From IMG/VR virus record IMGVR_UViG_3300001683_000068, positions 1 through 20,728 of that record: a stretch of 20,728 bases of DNA; one strand, given 5' to 3'. Origin of the DNA: a virus. The notes under the pieces are model-generated. The model did not search any database. It was not told the origin of the DNA and saw nothing but the letters and a program-made list of their open reading frames with translations. The position numbers were made by a program, and so were the translations under genes. Shown one piece after another: positions 1-6,423 of the stretch. Position 1 is the stretch's first letter, and each line of letters begins with the position of its first letter.

Positions 1-1
1 A

Positions 2-724
2 GATGTAGTTGATATAGACTCGAATTCAGATCGCATTAGAAAAGCACAACCTGCAGCAGAGTCAGCAGAAGACCTAATGGATCTTGAGATCGCCGGAACA
101 TCGTTAGCAGACCTTGAGAAAAAAATAGCAAAAGCACAAGCGGCTGTTGACGCTTATAACGATTCCTCTGGCCGCCGTGAGCAAATGGGGCTTCCTGAAT
201 GGGATGAAGGTGAGTTAGAGAGCTTGAAATTCGATGTGATAGGAGCCAAGCTGGACGTTCAGAGTAAGAAAGATCAGATGGCCGGCGGCACTGGAAACAT
301 TAAAACTACTAAAACAACAGGCATGGGCAAACCACAATTACGACCAGGAGACCTCACTGAAGAAGAAATAAAATCCGGCACATTCGAGAACGATGTATTA
401 GTACAACCAAACGAAGTCGATGATTTGGGAATGAATCCACCGCTTGCTTTTATAGTACCAGATAGTAATCTATCTAGTAATCTGTCAGTAGATGGAAACG
501 TCAACTCGTCGTTGACTACGGCACAAGCAGAGAATAATGCATTGACCACTAGTACGTCATCAGCAATACAGGCATTGTCGCCAGTCCTTGCTGCAGTATC
601 ATCAGGTGGTTCAGTTGGTGGTGGTAAATCGACTAGCAACACAGCGGTCGCTAACACTACGAACATCAACAGTACAAACAGTCCCGATAATATCTCACGC
701 GAGTGGTCTTTCAGGCCTGCATAA
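2..724 (+). CDS. C-terminal part of probable virion protein (5' truncated)
   Basis: The reading frame is open from the left edge, so the true start lies outside the window; the first internal Met is at 77. The visible 240 residues begin charged and probably helical (LADLEKKIAKAQAAVDAY) and end in a Ser/Thr/Asn/Ala/Gly-rich low-complexity tail with the terminus SPDNISREWSFRPA. Such tails are common at the C-termini of tail and baseplate proteins of T4-like phages, which is the only basis for the virion call. No catalytic motif is visible. It is the sole + strand gene and converges on gene 32. The exact product cannot be named from this fragment. Confidence 0.55.
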   Translation, partial: DVVDIDSNSDRIRKAQPAAESAEDLMDLEIAGTSLADLEKKIAKAQAAVDAYNDSSGRREQMGLPEWDEGELESLKFDVIGAKLDVQSKKDQMAGGTGNIKTTKTTGMGKPQLRPGDLTEEEIKSGTFENDVLVQPNEVDDLGMNPPLAFIVPDSNLSSNLSVDGNVNSSLTTAQAENNALTTSTSSAIQALSPVLAAVSSGGSVGGGKSTSNTAVANTTNINSTNSPDNISREWSFRPA

Positions 725-728
725 TAAA

Positions 729-750
729 TGCCCCTGGATCAACAGGGGCA
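729..750. terminator. Shared hairpin between convergent genes
   Basis: TGCCCCTG and CAGGGGCA form a perfect 8-bp stem with a 6-nt loop (GATCAA). It sits 5 nt past the stop of the + strand gene and 8 nt past the end of gene 32 on the other strand. On the - strand it is followed by TTTATTAT; on the + strand there is no T-run. It is best read as a bidirectional or mainly - strand terminator. Confidence 0.7.
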
Positions 751-757
751 CATAGTA

Positions 758-1693
758 CTAGTCTTCTTTTGCTAGATTAGCAAAGTAGGACATAGCATCC
801 TCAGGGTCATCGTCTGAAACATCCAACGCAGGCGCTGGTAACTCAGGTTCTGACATCACAGGAGGAACTGACTTACTGGGTGACTTAGGTGGTGTAGACT
901 CATCTAGATCAGAAGTTTGTTGAGGAGTCTGAGGTACGGACTCTCCTAGAACTTTTGCCATATGTGCCTTCAGTTCAGCATACGATTTGTAATTCGCAGG
1001 TGCAGTGAACTCGCCTAAATCGTGTAGTTGTCCGTAAATCCCTTCCAGTTTAGCATCATCATCAGATAACGCGGTAGGCGTAGCAAACTCGGACTTGTCA
1101 TAGTTTCGGTATCCCTCAACTTTACGAATCTTAAGTTTGAAATTTGCACCTTCCCAGAAGTCAAACGGACTGAATGGAGTTTCATCCTCGAACTGAGGTT
1201 CCATTGCTTCCATCAACTTATCAAAGATTTTCTTGCCGTACTTGTACATGAAAACTTTGCCTTCGTTGTCTGGATTAGAAGGATCGGACACAACAAGAAC
1301 GTTAGACACGTAATGCAGTTTACGCTTACGGCCTGGATTACCTGGAGTACCTGATACGATCTTCTTACCAGCATCGCCAGATTCCCACAACTTGTTATTC
1401 GCTTCGGCGACAGGGTCGTCTTGGCCAATAGAGGTGAGAGAATTTTCGATGTACCATTTACCTGTTGGTCCCTTAAAACCATGAGACCAGTATCGGACCC
1501 AAGGTGTTGGAGTAACTTCGGATTCAGGGAGAAAACGAATCACTGAGAAACCATTACCCGCTTTATCAACGGTAGGTTGCCAGAGACGTTCGTCCTTATC
1601 ATAGTTACCGCCAGAGTTGTTTTGTTGACCGGCAGTTTCGAGAAGTTTTTCAACAGATTTTGCGCGGTTCCGCTTCATTGATTCAAATGACAT
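758..1693 (-). CDS. 32: Single-stranded DNA-binding protein gp32
   Basis: T4 gp32 homologue, 311 aa. gp32 coats single-stranded DNA at the replication fork and coordinates recombination and repair. Visible parts: a basic N-terminus (MKRNRAKSVEKLLE) matching the cooperativity region; an OB-fold core with RLWQPTVDKAGNGFSVIRFL, a YWSHGF aromatic patch and VFMYKYGKKIFDKL; the segment FWEGANFKLKIRKVEGYRNY; and an acidic C-terminal tail (SDDDPEDAMSYF) used in T4 for partner binding. The zinc-ligand cysteines of T4 gp32 are not evident, as in many marine relatives. An AAGGA ribosome site precedes the ATG. It lies directly downstream of gene 33. Part of its coding sequence (1147-1189) recurs inside thymidylate synthase. 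Confidence 0.95.
   Translation of the reverse strand: MSFESMKRNRAKSVEKLLETAGQQNNSGGNYDKDERLWQPTVDKAGNGFSVIRFLPESEVTPTPWVRYWSHGFKGPTGKWYIENSLTSIGQDDPVAEANNKLWESGDAGKKIVSGTPGNPGRKRKLHYVSNVLVVSDPSNPDNEGKVFMYKYGKKIFDKLMEAMEPQFEDETPFSPFDFWEGANFKLKIRKVEGYRNYDKSEFATPTALSDDDAKLEGIYGQLHDLGEFTAPANYKSYAELKAHMAKVLGESVPQTPQQTSDLDESTPPKSPSKSVPPVMSEPELPAPALDVSDDDPEDAMSYFANLAKED
1147..1189 (-). repeat. Source copy of 43-bp segment shared with thyA
   Basis: This part of gene 32 codes EDETPFSPFDFWEG and matches 6917-6959 at 42 of 43 positions, in the same reading frame. Because FWEGAN with flanking sequence is a recognised conserved piece of gp32 and is not a normal part of thymidylate synthase, this copy is taken as the original. 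Confidence 0.9.
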
Positions 1694-1702
1694 ATTGCGT
1701 AT

Positions 1703-1735
1703 TCCTTGTATTTTAGTATTATAGTATTTTAGTAT
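1703..1735 (-). promoter_or_regulatory. gene 32 leader: ribosome site and AU-rich direct repeats
   Basis: Read on the - strand, ATACTAAAATAC occurs twice (1724-1735 and 1708-1719) with a 4-nt spacer, immediately followed by AAGGA (1703-1707) and the gene 32 ATG. In T4, gp32 represses its own translation by binding an unstructured AU-rich leader cooperatively. The repeats fit such an operator, but that role is inferred by analogy. Confidence 0.5.
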
Positions 1736-1750
1736 ATCACGAGTTTCATA

Positions 1751-1764
1751 ATATACATGTATAT
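1751..1764. repeat. 14-bp perfect palindrome upstream of gene 32
   Basis: ATATACATGTATAT is a perfect palindrome in the 101-bp gap between genes 33 and 32. It could be an operator, or a hairpin near the 5' end of a gene 32 transcript. It is AT-rich, so chance cannot be excluded. Confidence 0.35.
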
Positions 1765-1794
1765 AGTATACTTTAAAACAACCCTATTTTCAAG

Positions 1795-2043
1795 TTACTC
1801 TAAAGGTAGACTATTTCGCTTCGGTAAGAAATTGAGTTGTTCCGCTTCATGCTCAATCTTACTGAGGATGGAAGGTGATAGGAACTTCCTACAGTCCTCA
1901 ACTTCCATATTCACCGTCTCACACAAATGCACAATCGCATCGATGTAAGATAGACGTTTACCAAAGACAGTATCTTCAACCATCTTCGAGAATTTCTTTT
2001 TGTTGAGCATTAGTCCATCAAGTTTCATCTGCTGTTTGCTCAT
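1795..2043 (-). CDS. 33: Late-promoter transcription accessory protein gp33
   Basis: 82 aa from Met at 2043. gp33 of T4-like phages bridges host RNA polymerase and the sliding clamp to activate late transcription. The middle and end (LSYIDAIVHLCETVNMEVED, then FLSPSILSKIEHEAEQLNFL) follow the pattern I know from gp33 of marine T4-like phages: a helical polymerase-binding part and a short C-terminal hydrophobic tail thought to touch the clamp. The gene overlaps the 3' end of the upstream gene by 26 nt and is followed by gene 32, as expected in this group. A start five codons earlier (2058) is open but has no better ribosome site. Confidence 0.85.
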   Translation of the reverse strand: MSKQQMKLDGLMLNKKKFSKMVEDTVFGKRLSYIDAIVHLCETVNMEVEDCRKFLSPSILSKIEHEAEQLNFLPKRNSLPLE

Positions 2044-2524
2044 TCCAAAAACCCACATCGCGATAAAAGAAACCCTTCGTTCGTTTCATCGTACCATCTT
2101 CATGATATGCTGGAGCAATCACCAAGAATTTTATTTCATTCTCACGATCTTCACCATAGTGTGAGTCGGACCATATACCATTACCTAGATAAGACTTCAT
2201 GTTCTTTAGATACGTCTCTGCAATGAGATGGTCGCGTCTCTGGTCACGATCTTTCGAGTCTCTATATGTCTTCATCGACTTGAGTTTATCCTGCCAGACT
2301 TTGATCCATGACTTCACTTTAGTTGGGGAGAGAAAATGATCTTCCGGCAGAGTTCTAATAGTAATATCCACCGATGCATGCTTTGATGGTCCCTTTGCCG
2401 CCCTCGCTTTTGCGAGACGTTCACCTGCCGCTGCTTTTTGCTCCGCTGACATTGGTTTCCGCTTACGCTTAACCTTAGACTTTTCTCTGACAGGTTTGCC
2501 TGGTTCTTCATATTTCTTACCCAT
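2018..2524 (-). CDS. Conserved basic phage protein of unknown function
   Basis: 168 aa from ATG at 2524, with GAGAG seven nt upstream and 4 nt after the stop of the homing endonuclease gene. The first 60 residues are very basic and rich in Lys, Pro and Ala (EKSKVKRKRKPMSAEQKAAA), probably disordered and nucleic-acid binding. The C-terminal 100 residues look folded (SWIKVWQDKLKSMKTYRD, AETYLKNMKSYLGNGIWSD, FFYRDVGFW). I remember similar proteins near genes 33 and 32 in marine T4-like phages, without a known function. A replication role is suggested only by position. Confidence 0.8.
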   Translation of the reverse strand: MGKKYEEPGKPVREKSKVKRKRKPMSAEQKAAAGERLAKARAAKGPSKHASVDITIRTLPEDHFLSPTKVKSWIKVWQDKLKSMKTYRDSKDRDQRRDHLIAETYLKNMKSYLGNGIWSDSHYGEDRENEIKFLVIAPAYHEDGTMKRTKGFFYRDVGFWNEQTADET

Positions 2525-2528
2525 TTTG

Positions 2529-3059
2529 TTACTCTCTGGTCCAGATATAACCTTTGTGTTGGTTCTTATCTTTACCGCTGCCTTTTCCCTGAATACAGTT
2601 ACTAACATGGCCTGAATTAAATCCTGCCGCGATTAATGCTTTCGTGCCTTCAAACCTGATAACTTCTCCAGTTTCGTGATGAGTCCCGATGCTTGCGCCT
2701 TTGTATCTAGTATTATTCGCTCCGATCCGTGATTCAGATATCTTTTTCTTGGTTTCTTCTGATAAAGTTCTGCCAGACGATACTGAGCCCCCGCAGCCAC
2801 CGATCTTTAGATTATATGTATCATCACGAGCAACAAATGCTTCATTGACAACCACCGCTTCCTTGTCGTACATCTCTTCCCTGGAATCACAGATAAACAA
2901 TATTTCTTTCGTGAAGTTTTCATTACCATGTTTCTTTATGGCAGGTTTTAACGTTAAACCGGATCCTAGATAATTATCATTAGGATTTTCAGTTTCATGA
3001 GCACCGATATAGATTTTATTATTGAGTAGGTTTGTGGTTTGATAGATTGTGTAGTGCAT
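2529..3059 (-). CDS. GIY-YIG homing endonuclease (SegA-like)
   Basis: 176 aa from ATG at 3059. The N-terminus HYTIYQTTNLLNNKIYIGAH is a GIY-YIG nuclease signature. The expected later elements follow: KEAVVVNEAF with a candidate catalytic Glu, and YNLKIGGCGG. Then comes a NUMOD-type DNA-binding repeat (SEETKKKISESRIGANNTRY) and a C-terminal domain ending GYIWTRE. It is a free-standing homing endonuclease that would cut phage genomes lacking it and spread by recombination. It lies 1 nt after the dehydrogenase stop and 4 nt before the next gene, so it disrupts neither neighbour. It looks intact. Confidence 0.92.
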   Translation of the reverse strand: MHYTIYQTTNLLNNKIYIGAHETENPNDNYLGSGLTLKPAIKKHGNENFTKEILFICDSREEMYDKEAVVVNEAFVARDDTYNLKIGGCGGSVSSGRTLSEETKKKISESRIGANNTRYKGASIGTHHETGEVIRFEGTKALIAAGFNSGHVSNCIQGKGSGKDKNQHKGYIWTRE

Positions 3060-3060
3060 A

Positions 3061-3843
3061 CTAATCAATTCTATACTTTTCATTGAACGAACGAACCGAC
3101 TCAAGGAATTCTACATCGGCGCCGGTGTATCTTCCAGACTCAATAATGGCAGACATGTCTTTCGGTAGGCAGTGGCCACCGTATCCTAATTTACCATCAG
3201 GTCCTGGCACCTGTGTATGCGAATGACCTATACGAGGATCGTTACAGATAGCATCAACCATTACATCGAAGTCTTCAAACCCCATCGCATTGTATATATG
3301 GTACATCTGATTAAAGAAGGCCACCTTGGTTGCAAGGAAAGTGTTCTCAACATACTTGGCGAACGCCGCTTGTTCCATGGATGTGAAACTCACTTTCTCT
3401 AGTTTAGGAAGAACAGGTTTAAACAGTTCATGCCACCAGCGCATTTCTCCACCACCATACATGGCGAATTCCTGGTTGATGAAGTCTTTGATAGGATTAG
3501 TACCCGTAGAACCTCGAAGAAACTCAGGACTGACAGTAACATTCTCTGCATCACAATACTGTAGAAACAGAGGATCAACCGCAGACTTAACAAGATATCG
3601 TTGATGATTACCATACTTATCGAATACAGCACGAACGTTATCTACTTCACATGTTCCATCGTCTCGCATAGGTGTAGCAACGCAAACGACTACGGCGACG
3701 GGGACTAACACCCTTACCATATCCTCTGTAATTTCCCATCCTAGTTGCGGGTCGTCGATGTACACATTAACATCCGGACGATTTTGTAGTGCTGCTTCGA
3801 CTGCCCTACCGACCACGCCGTATCCTGCTATAACAATATTCAT
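3061..3843 (-). CDS. UDP-glucose/GDP-mannose dehydrogenase family protein, short form
   Basis: 260 aa. The N-terminal Rossmann motif IAGYGVVGRAVEAAL binds NAD, and GYGGHCLPKD (near residue 222) holds the catalytic cysteine of the UDP-sugar 6-dehydrogenases, which oxidise the C6 hydroxyl of the sugar to a carboxylate. PEFLRGST and KYVENTFLATKVAFFNQM match the central helical dimerisation part. Cellular relatives have 390-450 residues with a C-terminal nucleotide-sugar domain. Here the protein ends shortly after the catalytic cysteine, so that domain is missing. ATGA overlap with the upstream gene. Substrate unknown; the glycosyltransferase cluster near 18-20 kb is a possible user of its product. 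Confidence 0.85.
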   Translation of the reverse strand: MNIVIAGYGVVGRAVEAALQNRPDVNVYIDDPQLGWEITEDMVRVLVPVAVVVCVATPMRDDGTCEVDNVRAVFDKYGNHQRYLVKSAVDPLFLQYCDAENVTVSPEFLRGSTGTNPIKDFINQEFAMYGGGEMRWWHELFKPVLPKLEKVSFTSMEQAAFAKYVENTFLATKVAFFNQMYHIYNAMGFEDFDVMVDAICNDPRIGHSHTQVPGPDGKLGYGGHCLPKDMSAIIESGRYTGADVEFLESVRSFNEKYRID

Positions 3844-4973
3844 CTAATAATCTCCAAGTCTGTAGTCTCTGGCGTCCATATTTCTAACTCATTACGCAAA
3901 CGACCGTCCTTCTGTAAAGACTCGTATCGTTTGCTTGCTTTGTTCTTCCACCATGTAATAATATTCTCTAATTCAAATCGATCAAAGTTCTCTCGTTTCT
4001 CTAGAGTGTCGGTCTTGAGATTGATGTAGTCTGCGACATTCGAATATCCGTACGTGGATATATATGCTCGTTTTTGTTCTGTCAATTCGGTTGCTGTTTG
4101 AATAGTCTTACAGAAGCGTTCCCATAGATCGGTATTATATTTCTTAAGTGCTTTCTTTGTTATACCAATCATCATACCAGAACGCTTCAGTTTCTTCGAG
4201 CCCTTGTCGTTGGATACTAGATGTACTCCATCGTTCCAATCACAAAACGTCTGGTATAGACTGTGGTAAGTGTCGTCGTCCATCATTGGAACGAACTTTG
4301 AGTCCGTTAGTCCTGCGTACCTTAGAAACGGTCGCATACCATCGTACTGTGAAAATGCTTTAGTTGAACCATATAATGATGTCGTCTCGAACATACAATA
4401 ACTTGTATCGTACTTTTTGTTCAGAATTCTTCGCGCATAGTGTGAACAACATATGCCCGCTAGAAGTTTACCGCCTAGGTAGTTGAACCCGAATGGTTGC
4501 GCTGGTACAATGTTAAATCCCATAATAGTGGAGTCATTGAACCTCTTCATGATGTCTTTGTTTTTTGTGTCTAATGGTTTGCCTAGGAATTCGTTGCGGG
4601 GTTTACAGTTGATCACAGGCGAACCGAATCGAATCATACCGACCACTTTGTTGCTGGTCTTCTCATAAACTATCCACTGCATACCACGTCCAGGAATATT
4701 CCTCTCGTTACAGTGAGACGATGTCAGTTCTAAATACTGTGAATACTTAGACATGTATGCATTTTCAATAACGAACTCCATGTCGTTAGGATGCATAGAA
4801 AAATCTAGAAACAGATCCTTCTCTGGTTCATAACCAGGCAGTGCATGCACCGAATTCTTCACACGTTCGATCTTCTTCATCCGCATATATTCGTCTATGC
4901 GCGTAAATCTATCGAAGAATGACATCATCTTATTGGCAGATAGCGTCGCCTGATGTTCATTTATTTCAAGCAT
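3840..4973 (-). CDS. DruA/DUF4338- or Mom-like protein
   Basis: 377 aa, function unknown. The central part has an ordered set of motifs: NKVVGMIRFGSPVINCKPRN, FLGK, STIMGFNIVPAQPFGFNYLG, LLAGICCSHYARR, FETTSLYGSTKAFSQYDGM and RPFLRYAGLTDSK. The same order (G..fGs, R..lG, a small hydrophobic strand with P and N, then ETT...G...Y and G.T) is what I recall for DUF4338, the family of Druantia component DruA, and more loosely for Mom-type DNA-modification acyltransferases. The C-terminal third is Lys-rich and helical. If the resemblance holds it would act on DNA. Translation starts at 4973 or at Met 16/17; a possible promoter sits directly upstream. Confidence 0.8.
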   Translation of the reverse strand: MLEINEHQATLSANKMMSFFDRFTRIDEYMRMKKIERVKNSVHALPGYEPEKDLFLDFSMHPNDMEFVIENAYMSKYSQYLELTSSHCNERNIPGRGMQWIVYEKTSNKVVGMIRFGSPVINCKPRNEFLGKPLDTKNKDIMKRFNDSTIMGFNIVPAQPFGFNYLGGKLLAGICCSHYARRILNKKYDTSYCMFETTSLYGSTKAFSQYDGMRPFLRYAGLTDSKFVPMMDDDTYHSLYQTFCDWNDGVHLVSNDKGSKKLKRSGMMIGITKKALKKYNTDLWERFCKTIQTATELTEQKRAYISTYGYSNVADYINLKTDTLEKRENFDRFELENIITWWKNKASKRYESLQKDGRLRNELEIWTPETTDLEIIR

Positions 4974-4979
4974 AGAATC

Positions 4980-5008
4980 ATTATACTACATTATGAGAAA
5001 GAATTCAA
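4980..5008 (-). promoter_or_regulatory. Possible sigma70-type promoter
   Basis: On the - strand TTGAAT (5003-5008) and TATAAT (4980-4985) are separated by exactly 17 nt. The predicted start of transcription falls at about the A of the next gene's ATG (4973), which would make that message leaderless. It lies in the 31-nt gap between two genes and just touches the upstream coding end. Chance in AT-rich DNA remains possible. Confidence 0.4.
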
Positions 5009-5277
5009 GTTGCGTTGTATATGCTGTCGATATGGTCAGAGAATGCTTCGACCTTAGCAGATCTATCGGGCCACTTGATGTATTCCTTTTCAGGATTCGC
5101 TTTGAGATTATTCAATAGTGGTTGTATGGCGCCATATAGCCTGTCTAGTTTCGCTTGAACAGCTTCCAGCGTCTTCTCTGTTTGATTAACAACCAATGCC
5201 TGATGCTGGACAGACTCTAATTCGTTTTCGTCAACCAGCGTGAACCCAAACGCGAAGTCATTATCAAACGTTGACAT
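5005..5277 (-). CDS. Small conserved T4-like phage protein
   Basis: 90 aa, acidic N-terminus (STFDNDFAFGFTLVDENELE), then a heptad-like helical stretch (QTEKTLEAVQAKLDRLYGAI) followed by QPLLNNLKANPEKEYIKWPD. The last motif, PEKxYIxWPxR, is one I recall from small proteins of marine T4-like phages with no assigned role. It probably forms a coiled coil and may bind a larger phage complex. It overlaps the upstream gene by 14 nt, which suggests coupled translation. Confidence 0.8.
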   Translation of the reverse strand: MSTFDNDFAFGFTLVDENELESVQHQALVVNQTEKTLEAVQAKLDRLYGAIQPLLNNLKANPEKEYIKWPDRSAKVEAFSDHIDSIYNAT

Positions 5278-5431
5278 TTTTGTTCTCCAAGTGTCTTTGT
5301 TTTTCGAGGTCTATGAGATACAGTTTTTCTGACAATTCTTGTGTTGTGTAGTCATAGACGTATCCCATTTTCAGTAACATTTCTGCTTGGATAATAAAAT
5401 CATTCCAACCATCGGGACTATAATTCTGCAT
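5264..5431 (-). CDS. Small hypothetical protein
   Basis: 55 aa from ATG at 5431 (MQNYSPDGWNDF), ending in a charged helix (LYLIDLEKQRHLENKNVNV). The start overlaps the 3' end of the upstream gene by 14 nt and the stop overlaps the next gene by 14 nt, so it is held in place by two couplings. An in-frame Met at 5473 would give 69 aa but would extend further into the upstream gene. No family recognised. Confidence 0.65.
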   Translation of the reverse strand: MQNYSPDGWNDFIIQAEMLLKMGYVYDYTTQELSEKLYLIDLEKQRHLENKNVNV

Positions 5432-5969
5432 GATTATACCACTCCGGTGTTGGTGTTCCCATTTCCCATCCATTACGGCCGTAAAGATTCTTTACATAGT
5501 GGTTTCTATATGATTCGATGGGATCATCTACAACACAATCTGCATCTACTAGTACGGGCGGTGGTTCAAAAACTCCTTCTCCCATAGTCGCGGGATGCCA
5601 GATCATCAAGGGATATAGTTCCTGAACAGTTGAATTAACTTTACCATATCTCTTAAAGTACTCGCTGCACATATTGATCCACAGTGCACACAACCACTGA
5701 TAATTATTTACATTCATTCCTGCCCATTTCACCACGGCACTATTCGATTCAGTTGCTTTGTATAGGAATTGCTGGATATTGGGATTTGGGTGCACCCATG
5801 TAGATATATCAACACCCTGAAGAGTCGTGCCTTTCCACTCGATACCATCAGTCACCCAATGTACTGTCGATAGAATCGTTGCATATTCTAAACACATCTC
5901 ATCTACGTGACGATCACTGTGCATAGTGGCGCACTCCGCAGGATCATGAGATAGGTAATAGATATTCAT
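5418..5969 (-). CDS. Conserved phage protein, pyrimidine-dimer glycosylase-like?
   Basis: 183 aa. The opening MNIYYLSHDPAECATMHSD, then HVDEMCLEYATILSTVHW, is a conserved start I know from many phage proteins (usual form HDPxxCAxxHxDKHVxKMxLE). Later come SNSAVVKWAGMNVNNYQWLC and a C-terminal YRNHYVKNLYG...PEWY. The family is mostly unannotated; some members are labelled pyrimidine dimer DNA glycosylase because of a weak resemblance to that domain. A repair role is therefore possible but unproven. ATGA overlap with the small membrane gene upstream. Confidence 0.8.
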   Translation of the reverse strand: MNIYYLSHDPAECATMHSDRHVDEMCLEYATILSTVHWVTDGIEWKGTTLQGVDISTWVHPNPNIQQFLYKATESNSAVVKWAGMNVNNYQWLCALWINMCSEYFKRYGKVNSTVQELYPLMIWHPATMGEGVFEPPPVLVDADCVVDDPIESYRNHYVKNLYGRNGWEMGTPTPEWYNHAEL

Positions 5970-6109
5970 ATCTTTATCAATATTCCTGTTAATATAATGA
6001 TAATGATAAGCAATTCAATTGACATTATTGTGTGATACCAGACCCATCTCGCGCGATAGACCTTGTGCACTTGGAAAGTTTCCTTCACTTCATCCAGAAA
6101 TTTCTTCAT
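5966..6109 (-). CDS. Small single-pass membrane protein
   Basis: 47 aa: a charged amphipathic N-terminal half (MKKFLDEVKETFQVHKVYRA), then one strongly hydrophobic helix (IELLIIIIILTGILI) at residues 31-45. Topology is probably N-in with the positive charges on the cytoplasmic side. The stop overlaps the next start as ATGA. The ribosome site is weak (GGGAA). Small membrane proteins of this kind are frequent in T4-like accessory regions; function unknown. Confidence 0.6.
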   Translation of the reverse strand: MKKFLDEVKETFQVHKVYRARWVWYHTIMSIELLIIIIILTGILIKI

Positions 6110-6261
6110 TGTCGATTCCCGTTAAGTTGTAGAGTGTTGGTACATGCTTTCATATGGTTGCACTTGTGTACACGTTATGAAATGTGGAGCGTGATGGTCA
6201 GTGTCGCACTGCCGCTGTGCTTCTGGTCGAAGTCATCGCCTACTTATCACGCGCTATTTCT
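6110..6261. other. 152-bp gap without a supported gene
   Basis: No frame of useful length with a start and ribosome site is visible on either strand. Two stretches read like protein on the - strand (CDTDHHAPHF in one frame, GDDFDQKHSGSATLTITLHI in another), but neither has a start codon, so they could be remains of a decayed gene. Confidence 0.35.
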
Positions 6262-6423
6262 TTATATATACATACCAGCGTACATCTTTTCTATTTCGCT
6301 GAAAGTTATAATTGGAACGGTAAACTCAGAGACACCAACAAAGTCATATTCGAATGCCTCGTATAGTGACTTGGTTATCTCGTCTTGTTGTACAGTAGAG
6401 TGTAATATCTTATCGTCACTCAT
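6262..6423 (-). CDS. Small acidic hypothetical protein
   Basis: 53 aa (MSDDKILHSTVQQDEITKSL, then YEAFEYDFVGVSEFTVPIIT, then FSEIEKMYAGMYI). Its ATG overlaps the TGA of thymidylate synthase as ATGA, the standard coupling in this region and the main support for it. No family recognised. Another frame continues as CIYKEIARDK after the stop, so a 3' frameshift relative to an ancestor is possible. Confidence 0.6.
   Translation of the reverse strand: MSDDKILHSTVQQDEITKSLYEAFEYDFVGVSEFTVPIITFSEIEKMYAGMYI

Noticed and set aside
274-669. 131-residue - strand frame opposite the first gene
   Set aside because: Antisense of a low-complexity Ser/Thr/Asn-rich coding tail; no ribosome site and protein-like sequence only on the + strand.
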